This document shows, one piece after another, positions 18,353 to 27,094 of a stretch of 64,000 bases of DNA. Within the stretch, counting starts at the first letter, position 1. Every line of letters starts with the position of its first letter. The DNA is from Propionibacteriaceae bacterium. Its GTDB lineage: Bacteria; Actinomycetota; Actinomycetes; Propionibacteriales; Propionibacteriaceae. The stretch covers positions 124,001 to 188,000 of the forward strand of contig JADKFR010000004.1 of assembly GCA_016717345.1 (NCBI GenBank), given 5' to 3'. Below the pieces are notes generated by a model. That model did no database searches, was not told the DNA's origin, and worked only from the letters and a program-made list of their open reading frames with translations. The translations under genes were made by a program, and so were the position numbers.

Positions 18353-20256
18353 TCAGCGGACGGTCGACCCGGAGGTCGTGCGTCGCTGGCTGGTATTGGA
18401 CGGGATCTCCGCCGTCCTGTCGGACAGGACGACCAGCTGTCCGGCGGTGATACCCCCGGTGATCTCGACCCGTCCGCCGCCGACGGCACCGGTGGTGACC
18501 TGCACCGTCTCCGCACTGTCGTCGGAGGCGTTGTCGACGATCTGGACGGTAGCTGCGCCGTCACCGGTCGGGGTCACCGCCGAGCCCGGGACGACGACGA
18601 CATCACTCGCCGTCCGGAGCGCGATCGAAACCGCGGCCTTGGCGCCCTCGTTGAGCAGCTGGTCGGGGTCCTTCACAACCACCAGGGTCGTGTAGGTGGG
18701 GGAGTCCCCGCTGGTCCCGGAGGTTTCCAGGATGTTGATCCGGCTGATCGAGCCCGCCAGGACGGTGCTTGACCCGGCGGCGGTCACCTCGACGGCCATG
18801 CCCTGTTTGAGCAGGGTTCGGGTCGCCAGTGGCACCTCGATGCTGACGACGGCCGTGCCCTCGCCGACGATCGTCACCGAGCCGGACGAGGCGCTGCCGC
18901 CCTCCTCGAGGCTGAGGGCGCCGACTGTGCCGTCGAGCGGGGCCAGCAATTCGGCGCCGGCGAGGTTCGTCTCCGCGGTCGTCACGTTCTGTTCGGCTGA
19001 CAGCAGGTCCGCCGTGGCGGCGGCCACCGCGCGGGCCGAGACCGAGGTGGTCGAGGACGAGGACGACGACGCCGAGGAACCTGAAGCCGCCCCGGTGGAC
19101 GCGCTGGCCGAGGCGCTGGCGCTGGCCGTCGGGGTGGGGGTTGCTGTGGAGCCCCCTGCTTCATCGGCGGTGACGATGGTGCCGGTGGTGACCAGCTGGT
19201 GGTAGTAATCGGCCAGAACAGCGTTGGCCGTCGCGAGGGCGGCGCGAGCCTCCCCGCAGGCCTTGATCTGCTCGAGCGTGATGTCATCGACCGTGAACGC
19301 GGCCAACTGCTCCGGATCCTCCTGCGAATCCTCCGTGGAGGCGGCAGCCGAGGGGGCAGTCGAGGCGGCAGCCGAGGGGGAGGCCTCGCCGGCGTCGGAC
19401 TGCGTGGCCGCGGGCTCTGTGCTGGCGGTGGGGGTGGCGCTGGCCGAGGCGGCAGCCGTCGGTGTGGGCGTGGCGGAACCCTCCTGGGTGGCCGTGGCGG
19501 CCGGGCTGGTCTGGGTGGCCTCGGCAGTGGGGGTCGCGGTCGGTTCGGCCTGGTTGGCCGCCACGAGGGCGGCCTGGATCGCGTCGCAGGTGGTGGGCTG
19601 GGAGGCGTCCGAGCTGCTCCAGGCCGCGCTCGCGACGTTGACCGCCGCCATCGCGGTCAGCAGTTGGGTGGTGTCCGCTGCCGAGATGCCCGTGGTCCCG
19701 GTGGTGCCGGTCCCCGTGTCCCCGGTGTGCCGGTCCCCGTCCCGGTGCCGGTCCCCGTCCCGCCGGAGGCCGCCGCGGCACCGCCGGCCGACGACACGGA
19801 CTTCGCCGACGAACTGCTACTCGACGCAGGGTTCTCGGCCGCGTAGAGGGTTGCCTTGGCCTGGGCCCGGTTGGTCTCCGCGTTCAACAGGGCCAGCTTC
19901 AGGGCGGTGGTGTCGATGGTCGCCAGCACCTGGCCCTGGGTCACGGCGTCGCCGATCGCCACCTTCACCGACTTCACCGTGCCGCCGACAGTGAAGGTCG
20001 CCTCCACGTTGTTCGTCCGGGTGATGGCGCCGGTCGTCAGGTAGCTCTGGGTCACCAAGCCGGTGGCGGCGGTTGCCGTCACGTAGCGGCCGGTGGCGGC
20101 GGACGAGCCGGTGGCCCACGCCGTCCCGACCGCTGCGATGGTGGCCAGGCTGACCCCGGCGATGGCCAGCGCTCGGATCCGCCCGCGCAAGGCGGAGGGG
20201 ATGCGTTCTGGATGCTTCGTCACGACTGCTTCCGTTTCTTCAGGCTTCGTCATCAT
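18353..20256 (-). pseudogene. Second HlyD/MacA-like efflux adaptor, one frameshift
   Basis: This is the last gene of the efflux operon. The first frame (from 20256) has a cytoplasmic N-terminus, one membrane helix (residues ~28-52) and the lipoyl/barrel-sandwich half (VGGTVKSVKVAIGDAVTQGQ). The second frame (to 18353) has an extraordinarily Ala/Ser/Thr/Pro-rich stretch, the second lipoyl half (LLAPLDGTVGALSLEEGG) and the beta-barrel and MP domains. The frames meet in a degenerate Gly-Thr/Pro-Gly coding tract near 19690-19770. Removing two bases or adding one there gives a single protein of about 630 residues. Slippage in this tract could be a sequencing artefact, a true mutation or phase variation. 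The start overlaps the permease stop. Confidence 0.75.
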
Positions 20257-21482
20257 TCGCTCCGCAGGGCATCGATGGGGGCGAGCTTGGCCGCCCGGGT
20301 GGCGGGGTAGACCCCGGCCACCAGGCCGATCGCCAGCGACACCCCCAGCGCCAGCAGGGTCGCCACCCAGGAGATCTCCACCGTGATGCTGAGCAGGGGG
20401 CTCAGGATCGCCGAACCGAGGAAGCCCAGGCCGATTCCCAGCAGGCCGCCCAGCATCCCGAGAATGCCGGCCTCCACCAGGAACTGGCGTCGGATCACGC
20501 TCGGGGTGGCGCCCAGAGCCTTCCGGAGGCCGATCTCACGCACCCGCTCGCTGACCGACACCAACATGATGTTCATCACGCCGATGCCACCGACCAGCAG
20601 CGAGATGGCCGCGATCCCACCCAGCAGCGCGGTCAGGACGCCGGTCATCGACGTGGCCGCCTCCACCAGGGCCGCCTGGGTGCTGACCGTGAAGTCGGCG
20701 GTGGTGGCCGTGACGCCGTGGGCGCTCAGCAAAGCGGTCTTCACTTCCTGGTAGGCGGCCGACAGGCTCTCGGCGTCGGTGGCCTGCAGGTAGATGGACG
20801 ACACGCTGATGGCGTTGTCGGACGTGGAGAGCCGGGCGGCGAAGGTGGTGCTCGGCACCACCACCGTGTCGTCCTCGTTCGACGACAGCGACGACCCGGC
20901 CGTGGCCAGCACGCCGATCACCGTGAACGGCTGCCCGCCGACGGTCATGGTCTGCCCGATCGGGGACGCGGTGTCGAACAGCTCACTCGAGGTGGTCGCA
21001 CCGATCACCGCCACATTCGCCGAACTGTTCACCTCATCGCTGGTGAAGAAGCGTCCAGTCTCGACCGTCCGCGCCCGCACGCTCAGCCAGTCCGGCACCG
21101 TCCCCACGACCGTCGAGGTCCAGGTGGTGGTCGATGACTGCAGGGCGGCCTGCGAGCTGGAGGTCGGGGCGACCGCGGCGACGCTGGGCGCCACGCTGGG
21201 ATCGGCCAGCATGGCCGCGTCCCGGGTGGTCAGGGTGGTCACCGTCGAGCCACCCCGGAAGCCGGAGCTGCCGGTGGTCTGGCTGGGGGTGACGATGATC
21301 ATGTTCGAGCCGAGGGAGTTGATCTGGTTGGTGATCGAGGTCTGCGCGCCCTGGCCCAGCCCGACCGTGAGCATGACCGCCGCGATCCCGATCAGGATGC
21401 CCAGCATCGTCAGCGCCGAACGCATCCGGCGGGCGTTGAGGGCGTCGATCGCCGTCCGGACGGTTTCCTTCCAGTCCATCAT
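20253..21482 (-). CDS. MacB-like ABC transporter permease (FtsX domain)
   Basis: The 409-residue permease has an N-terminal membrane helix (about residues 18-40, SALTMLGILIGIAAVMLT), a large extracytoplasmic MacB-type domain (about 45-270), and three C-terminal helices of the FtsX fold (LLGGIAAISLLVGGIGVMNIM; the VSERVREIGLRKALGA loop contacts the ATPase). It overlaps both neighbours by four bases, so expression is coupled to the ATPase and both adaptors. MacB-type exporters act by mechanotransmission, moving peptides, lipoproteins or drugs across the membrane without a transmembrane channel through the permease itself. Confidence 0.9.
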   Translation of the reverse strand: MMDWKETVRTAIDALNARRMRSALTMLGILIGIAAVMLTVGLGQGAQTSITNQINSLGSNMIIVTPSQTTGSSGFRGGSTVTTLTTRDAAMLADPSVAPSVAAVAPTSSSQAALQSSTTTWTSTVVGTVPDWLSVRARTVETGRFFTSDEVNSSANVAVIGATTSSELFDTASPIGQTMTVGGQPFTVIGVLATAGSSLSSNEDDTVVVPSTTFAARLSTSDNAISVSSIYLQATDAESLSAAYQEVKTALLSAHGVTATTADFTVSTQAALVEAATSMTGVLTALLGGIAAISLLVGGIGVMNIMLVSVSERVREIGLRKALGATPSVIRRQFLVEAGILGMLGGLLGIGLGFLGSAILSPLLSITVEISWVATLLALGVSLAIGLVAGVYPATRAAKLAPIDALRSE

Positions 21483-22177
21483 CGCGAGGCTCCTGCCAGC
21501 GGGGCGTCGTCGGTGAGCAGGCCGTCGTAGATATGGACGGTGCGCTTCGCGCGCTCGGCGACGTCGTGCTCGTGGGTGATCATCACGATCGTCCGTCCCG
21601 CCGCGGTGAGTTCATCGAACAGGGCGAGGATGTCGCGGGTGGACACCGAGTCGAGGTTTCCGGTCGGCTCGTCCGCCAGGATCAACGCCGGGTCGGTCAC
21701 CAGGGCCCTGGCAACCGAAACCCGCTGCTGTTGGCCGCCGGAGAGTTCACCGGGCCGGTGGTTGACCCGCTCGGCCAACCCCACCCGATCCAGGGCGAGC
21801 AGCGCCCGCTCGCGACGCTCGCCCGGGTTCACGCCGGCATAGACCAAGGGCAGCTCGACGTTCCGCAGCGCGGTCAGGCTGTGCAGCAGGTTGAACGACT
21901 GGAAGACGAAGCCGAGCTTGCGGTTGCGAACATCGGCGAGGTCCTTCTCCGTCATCGAGCTCACGTCGACGCCGTCGAGTTCATAGCGGCCGGCGGTCGG
22001 CACATCGAGGCAGCCGATGATGTGCATCAGCGTCGACTTGCCTGAACCCGAAGGGCCCATGATGGCCACGTAGTCGCCGGCGTCGACCGTCAGGTTCACC
22101 CCGCGCAGGGCGTCGACGGCGATCGAGCCGGTGTTGTAGGTCTTACGGACCCCCTCCATGGACAGCAGGGCGCTCAT
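21479..22177 (-). CDS. ABC transporter ATP-binding protein (MacB/LolD type)
   Basis: The 232-residue ATPase has Walker A GPSGSGKST (near residue 40), Q-loop in FVFQSFNLL, signature LSGGQQQR, Walker B ALILADEPTG with the catalytic glutamate, and the switch histidine in MITHEHDV. This is a typical MacB/LolD-family subunit, roughly 230 residues long, partnering the FtsX-like permease encoded next. Overlaps of four bases on both sides indicate a tightly coupled operon: adaptor, ATPase, permease, adaptor. Confidence 0.95.
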   Translation of the reverse strand: MSALLSMEGVRKTYNTGSIAVDALRGVNLTVDAGDYVAIMGPSGSGKSTLMHIIGCLDVPTAGRYELDGVDVSSMTEKDLADVRNRKLGFVFQSFNLLHSLTALRNVELPLVYAGVNPGERRERALLALDRVGLAERVNHRPGELSGGQQQRVSVARALVTDPALILADEPTGNLDSVSTRDILALFDELTAAGRTIVMITHEHDVAERAKRTVHIYDGLLTDDAPLAGASR

Positions 22178-23424
22178 CGACCCGTCCCTCCCGCGGGCGG
22201 CTGGCCACCGGCCGGCGGACCACCCATCCCGCCGCCGAACAGCCCGCCGCCCTGGGAATCGCTGGAGCTGGTGCTCGTACTTGTGCCGGTGGCGTTGGGA
22301 CGGGTGAACGTGATCTGCACCTGGTCCCCTGCGGAAAGCCCCTTGGTGACCTCGGTCAGGTCGCCGAAGACGCGGCCCACGGTCACCTCGGTCAGTTCAG
22401 TGCTGCTGCCGGAGACCTTCGTGACGACCGTCTGCTTGTTCTGGGTCGTGATGGCCGCGGTGGGAATCGTCAGCACGTCGGAGTACTCGCCCACCGTGAT
22501 GGTCGCCGCCGCGGTGGTGCCCGAGAACAGGTCAGGGTGCTTGCCCGACAGGTTGATGACGACCGGGAAGGTCGCCGAGCCGTCCGAGGTGGAGGTGGCG
22601 ACGATGCCGATCGACGCCACCGTGCCCTTGATGGTGGCGGTCGCGCCGTCGGGGGTGACGACCACGGACTGCCCGGCCTTCAGATTGGCCAGGTCGGCGC
22701 TGCCGACCGTGCCTTCGAGCTTCCAGGTCGTCGGCGAGATCACCAGCACCTGCGCCGAGGAGGTCGCGGTGGTTGTTGTCGCCTGGCTGCCGCTGGAGCC
22801 GCTGCTGGACGAGCCGCCGACCGTGTCGCCGACGCTCAGGTCGAGGGAGGCGATCGTGCCCGAGATCGTGGAGCGCAGGACCGCGTCGGCCAGGGCCGAG
22901 GTGGCGCTGGTGACGGCTGCCTTCGCCGACTTCACTTGCGCTTCGGCTGCGGTGATGGCCGCTGAGGTGCCGTTGTCCTCCGTGTCGTCGAGGTTGGCCT
23001 CAGCGGTATCGAGGTTGGCGTTGGCCAGGTCCAGCGCGTCCTGCAGGGACCCGTCGTCGATCCGGGCGAGCTTCTCGCCCTTGGTGACCGTGTCGCCGAC
23101 CTCGACGTAGACCTTGGTGACGGTCCCGGAGACGCTGAAGCTCAACTCGGCCTGGGTCTTCGGCGACAGGGTCCCGCTCAGCCCGACCGTGACGCTCTGG
23201 TCGGACAGGCTCGCCTCCACCGAACGCGTCAGGCTCTGGGCCCGGGCGTCCGTCTGGGGTCGCAGCAGCCACCACGCCACGCCGCCGGCGACGCTCAGCA
23301 CGAGCACGACAGCGCCCACGATCCACGTCCGGCGGGTCAGGGTGAACCGGCGAGGCCTGGTGGGTTCCGGGGAGCCGGTGGCCAGGGGGTCAGGGTGTGG
23401 CGGGTCGGGGATCTGCTGCGTCAT
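22174..23424 (-). CDS. HlyD/MacA-like efflux adaptor protein
   Basis: The first gene of the operon starts at ATG 23424 (MTQQIPDPPHPDPLATG) with GAGAGGAA upstream. The 416-residue protein has a proline-rich cytoplasmic N-terminus, one membrane anchor (about residues 30-50) and a barrel-sandwich hybrid (GTVTKVYVEVGDTVTKGEKL). An alpha-hairpin, Ser/Gly linkers, beta-barrel and membrane-proximal domains follow, with a Gly/Pro-rich tail containing GGGLFGGGMGG. In Gram-positives such adaptors pair with MacB-like exporters without an outer-membrane partner. Unusually, a second adaptor follows the permease. Confidence 0.9.
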   Translation of the reverse strand: MTQQIPDPPHPDPLATGSPEPTRPRRFTLTRRTWIVGAVVLVLSVAGGVAWWLLRPQTDARAQSLTRSVEASLSDQSVTVGLSGTLSPKTQAELSFSVSGTVTKVYVEVGDTVTKGEKLARIDDGSLQDALDLANANLDTAEANLDDTEDNGTSAAITAAEAQVKSAKAAVTSATSALADAVLRSTISGTIASLDLSVGDTVGGSSSSGSSGSQATTTTATSSAQVLVISPTTWKLEGTVGSADLANLKAGQSVVVTPDGATATIKGTVASIGIVATSTSDGSATFPVVINLSGKHPDLFSGTTAAATITVGEYSDVLTIPTAAITTQNKQTVVTKVSGSSTELTEVTVGRVFGDLTEVTKGLSAGDQVQITFTRPNATGTSTSTSSSDSQGGGLFGGGMGGPPAGGQPPAGGTGR

Positions 23425-23540
23425 CTGGGGTTCCTCTCGACAGCTCTGCTCTGTCAACGACTCGACGCTAGGACGGGCGGCTGTGGGCTGTGTCGTTTCA
23501 AGCTGTGCGCAGGCTGTGCGCGGAGCCCCCTCGGTGCCGT

Positions 23541-23610
23541 GCGACCGGACGACCCCCGCGCGACCGGACGACCCCCGCGCGACCGGACGACCCCCGCGCG
23601 ACCGGACGAC
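23541..23610. repeat. 19-bp tandem repeat upstream of efflux operon
   Basis: The unit GCGACCGGACGACCCCCGC starts at 23541, 23560, 23579 and 23598, giving three perfect copies and a partial fourth. Just after it, AACCCTGTTCAG occurs twice (about 23620-23631 and 23635-23646). The array lies between the divergent start of the efflux operon and the 3' end of the SCP-like gene. Function unknown; four copies with no spacers are not CRISPR. Confidence 0.75.
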
Positions 23611-23652
23611 CGTCGCCAGAACCCTGTTCAGGGAACCCTGTTCAGCGGAGCC

Positions 23653-24018
23653 CTACAGCGGGAAGCACTCACTGAGGTCGGCCTGCGCCCCACTGGCGCT
23701 CACCCGGTGGGCTGCGCGAGCCTCGGGCCACGTGAGACTTCCGGTGGCCAGGCAGACCAGGGTGGTCGGGTCGGTTTCGACGACATTCGGGGGAGTCCCC
23801 CGGGTGTGGGCGCCACGGTTCCCGATCCCGAGCTGAACCGCCGAGAACGGGGGGACGCGCAGTTCGACGGTGTGTCCGGGATGCCGCTGTTCCAGCAGGT
23901 GGCACGCCGTGCGGGTGGCCGTGGCCAGCTCGGCTCGCGCCACCCCCTCGCCGCGCGCCAGGGCTACGCCCACCCGGGCCACCAGGGCCCGGTCGCTGTC
24001 GGAGATCCGCTTCGCCAC
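23653..24018 (-). CDS. Sterol-carrier-family (SCP2-like) protein
   Basis: This 121-residue protein matches the small actinobacterial sterol carrier family. Hallmarks are the VELRVPPFSAVQ segment, HTRGTPPNVVETDPTTLVCLATG, and the C-terminal RVSASGAQADLSECFPL. The fold is the SCP2 hydrophobic-pocket domain, which may bind lipids, but no role is established. The gene is divergent from glnE with only about 40 bases between start codons (24018 and 24061). Tandem repeats lie just downstream of its stop. Confidence 0.8.
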   Translation of the reverse strand: MAKRISDSDRALVARVGVALARGEGVARAELATATRTACHLLEQRHPGHTVELRVPPFSAVQLGIGNRGAHTRGTPPNVVETDPTTLVCLATGSLTWPEARAAHRVSASGAQADLSECFPL

Positions 24019-24060
24019 CGTCCGACGCTAGCACCGTCCGACAGCGCTACCATCGCGGGC

Positions 24061-27027
24061 ATGCGGCGCACAGATTCGTTGTCCGGACGGCTGGCCCGCC
24101 TGGGTTTCGCAGACACGTCTTCGTTGGCCGAGGTTGTCGAGCTCTGGTACTCCAGCGCGCCACAGGCGGCCTGCGACCTGGTCCTGGACGAGTTGGCGGC
24201 CGCCGCGGATCCGGACCTCGCCTTCCAGGGATTCGTGCGGATCCTGCGCGCCCGTCCGCAGTTGGGTGAGCGTCTCGGCACCGATCCGGAGTGGGCGCGT
24301 CGGCTCGCCCGCGTCCTGGGGGGGAGCGTCGCGCTCAACCAGCATCTGGGAGCCCATCCCGACGAGGTCGAGCCGTTGGCGGGTTCCATCGAACGCCGCT
24401 CGGCGACCCAGTTGCGGGCGGAACTCCTCCACGCCGTCGGCGCCGACCCGGCGGATCCGACCCCGCACGCCGAGGCTCGTCGTTCCAACGACCTGCGCTA
24501 CGCCTACCGTCGGGCCCTGCTGCGGATCGCCGCACGAGACCTGACCGCGCTCGACGGGCTGGCCGAACTGCCGGACATCGCGGGCGAGTTGGCCGACCTG
24601 GCGGACGCCACCGTCGAGGCAGCGCTAGCGCTGGCCCGGGGCGAGGTCCCGGACTGGGAGCTGTGCCGGCTGGGTGTCATCGCGCTGGGCAAGACCGGTG
24701 CCCGCGAGCTCAACTACGTCAGCGACGTGGACGTCCTGTACGTGGGTGAACCCGCCCTGGACGCCGAGGGCAGCCCGGTGTGTGACCAGACGCGCGCGCT
24801 CTCGATCGCCACCAGGCTGGCCAGCGCCTTGAGCCGTACCTGCTCGGCCCACACCACGGCCGGAACGATCTGGCCGATCGACGCCGCGCTGCGTCCCGAA
24901 GGGAAGGCCGGCCCCCTGGTCCGCACGCTGGCCTCGCATCGGGCCTACTACGCGAAGTGGGCGAAGAACTGGGAATTCCAGGCGATGCTCAAGGCCCGTC
25001 CGATGGCCGGGGATCTGGCTTTGGGCCAGGAGTTCGTCGACTTGGTGTGGCCACTGGTCTGGCAGGTCGCCGACGATGACCTGTTCGTCTCCGAAACCCA
25101 GGCGATGCGGCGGCGGGTGATCTCGCTACTGCCCGCGAAGGAAGCCGACAACGAGATCAAACTGGGGGCCGGCGGGCTGCGGGACGTCGAGTTCAGCGTC
25201 CAGTTGCTCCAGTTGGTGCACGGGCGCGCGGACGATCGTCTCCGGCTGCGCGGCACGTTCGAAGCTCTGGACGCCCTGGTCGCCCACGGTTATGTCGGTC
25301 GCTCGGACGGCTTCGACCTCGCGACGGCCTACCGCCTGCAGCGGCTGCTGGAGCATCGCATCCAGCTTCACAAGTTGCGTCGCACGCACCTGATGCCGAG
25401 CGATGAACTGAACCAGCGCTGGCTGGCACGCAGTATCGGCCTGCCCGAGCCGAAGGAACTGATGCACCTGTGGCGTTCGTCGACCCGCCGGGTGCTGGTG
25501 CTGCACCAGCGGCTCTTCTACTCCCCGTTGCTGGAGGCGGTGGCGCGCATCCCCAGCGGTGCGGTGCGGCTCACCTCGCAGGAGGCCGAAACCCGGTTGA
25601 AGGCGCTGGGGTACGGGGACCCGCGCGCCGCCCTGCGGCACATCGAGGCGCTCAGCACCGGCATGAGTCGTCGCGCCGAGATCCAACGCCAATTGCTCCC
25701 GGCGATGCTCGGGTGGCTGACGGCCGGGCCCAACCCCGATCACGGCCTGCTGGCCTTCCGCCAGGTGTCCGAAGCGCTGGGGGACACCCACTGGTACCTG
25801 CGGGCGTTGCGGGACGGGGACGCCACCGCCGAGCACTTCGCCAAGATCCTCGCCTCGAGTCGTTACGCGGTCGACCTGCTGATGCGCAATCCGCAGAGTG
25901 CCGCCTGGCTGAGCGACGCCGACGGCCTGGCGCTGCGTTCCCGCGAGCAGATCACCGCCGAGATGCGGTCGGCGGCCAGACGCTACGACTCGCCCGAGGC
26001 CGCGATCGGCGCGGTCCGGGCAGTGCGGCGCGGTGAGCTGCTGCGCCTGGCCATGGCCGACCTGTTGGGGAACCTCGACATCACGGCCCTGGGGAGGGCC
26101 CTGTCCGACCTTGCCGGAGCCACCATCGATGCTGCCATCGAGGTCGCCGGACGTGGGATCGATCCCGTTCCCACGATCGCGGTCATCGCCCTGGGCCGCT
26201 GGGGCGGCCAGGAGATGTCGTACTCCTCCGACGCGGACGCGATGTTCGTGGTGGCCGACTCCGACGATCCGGACACCACCAGGCGTGCCGGCCAGGTGGT
26301 CAGCCGGCTGCGGGCGTTGCTGGCCAAGCCCGGTGCCGACCCAGCCCTCGATATCGACGTCGACCTGCGGCCCGAAGGCAAGGGCGGACCCCTCATTCGG
26401 AGTCTGGCCTCGTATCGGGCCTACTACGAACGGTGGTCGTCGACCTGGGAGTCCCAAGCCCTGCTGCGGGCCGGCTTCGGCGCCGGTGACCAAGAGTTGG
26501 CGGGCGAACTGCTGGCCGGCATCGATGCCCTGCGCTACCCCGCCGACGGCCTGTCGCGTCCGGCGCGCAACGAGATCCGCAAGTTGAAGGCCCGGATGGA
26601 GGCCGAGCGGATGCCTCGGGGATCCGACCCGAAGCGTCACACGAAGCTGGGGCCCGGGGGGCTGTCGGACGTGGAGTGGGTCGTCCAGTTGCTTCAACTG
26701 GAGCATGCCCACCAGTTCCCGGACCTGCGTCAGACCACCACCCTCGGAGCGCTGGACGCGGCTGTCGCGGCCGGGCTGGTGAGCGACGCCGACGCCGCCG
26801 CGTTGTCCCAGGCGTGGTTGCTCGCGTCCAAGATCCGGAACGCCAGCATGCTGCTGCGCGGACGGGCCTCCGACAGCATCCCGACCGACCCTCGCGAGCG
26901 GGCGGCGGTGGCCCAGATCATCGGTTACGGCAAGGGTGAATCGTCGTTGATGGTCGAGGACTACCGGCGTTTCGCCAGGGTTGCCCGCGGCGTGATGGAT
27001 CGCCTCTTCTGGGGGGTCGAGGGCTGA
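24061..27027 (+). CDS. glnE: Glutamine synthetase adenylyltransferase/deadenylase
   Basis: The 988-residue bifunctional enzyme switches GlnA1 off by adding AMP to a tyrosine and on by removing it. The start at ATG 24061 gives MRRTDSLSGRLARLGF; the frame open further upstream runs through the repeats and is rejected. Two nucleotidyltransferase domains are present: the N-terminal deadenylase with NYVSDVDVLYV near residue 218 and the C-terminal adenylylase with SYSSDADAMFV near residue 720. Each is followed by a conserved RPEGK block. The length agrees with mycobacterial GlnE (about 990). Its target GlnA1 is encoded at 35680, and the unregulated GlnA2 at 16943. Confidence 0.95.
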   Translation: MRRTDSLSGRLARLGFADTSSLAEVVELWYSSAPQAACDLVLDELAAAADPDLAFQGFVRILRARPQLGERLGTDPEWARRLARVLGGSVALNQHLGAHPDEVEPLAGSIERRSATQLRAELLHAVGADPADPTPHAEARRSNDLRYAYRRALLRIAARDLTALDGLAELPDIAGELADLADATVEAALALARGEVPDWELCRLGVIALGKTGARELNYVSDVDVLYVGEPALDAEGSPVCDQTRALSIATRLASALSRTCSAHTTAGTIWPIDAALRPEGKAGPLVRTLASHRAYYAKWAKNWEFQAMLKARPMAGDLALGQEFVDLVWPLVWQVADDDLFVSETQAMRRRVISLLPAKEADNEIKLGAGGLRDVEFSVQLLQLVHGRADDRLRLRGTFEALDALVAHGYVGRSDGFDLATAYRLQRLLEHRIQLHKLRRTHLMPSDELNQRWLARSIGLPEPKELMHLWRSSTRRVLVLHQRLFYSPLLEAVARIPSGAVRLTSQEAETRLKALGYGDPRAALRHIEALSTGMSRRAEIQRQLLPAMLGWLTAGPNPDHGLLAFRQVSEALGDTHWYLRALRDGDATAEHFAKILASSRYAVDLLMRNPQSAAWLSDADGLALRSREQITAEMRSAARRYDSPEAAIGAVRAVRRGELLRLAMADLLGNLDITALGRALSDLAGATIDAAIEVAGRGIDPVPTIAVIALGRWGGQEMSYSSDADAMFVVADSDDPDTTRRAGQVVSRLRALLAKPGADPALDIDVDLRPEGKGGPLIRSLASYRAYYERWSSTWESQALLRAGFGAGDQELAGELLAGIDALRYPADGLSRPARNEIRKLKARMEAERMPRGSDPKRHTKLGPGGLSDVEWVVQLLQLEHAHQFPDLRQTTTLGALDAAVAAGLVSDADAAALSQAWLLASKIRNASMLLRGRASDSIPTDPRERAAVAQIIGYGKGESSLMVEDYRRFARVARGVMDRLFWGVEG

Positions 27028-27094
27028 TCCTCTGGCGGCCGATGTCAGCCGGCGGGAGCGGGGCACAGCCGACACGGCGGTAGACTGGCCCACG

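Noticed and set aside
18696..20000. Plus-strand Gly/Ala/Val-rich open frames across the second adaptor
   Set aside because: They are complements of the Ala/Ser/Thr/Pro-rich minus-strand insert, with no start signal or homology.
23541..23610. CRISPR array
   Set aside because: The units are contiguous with no spacers, there are fewer than four full copies, and no cas gene lies nearby.
23395..24060. N-terminal extension of GlnE in the same frame
   Set aside because: It crosses the tandem repeats and the SCP-like gene. ATG 24061 gives the family length.
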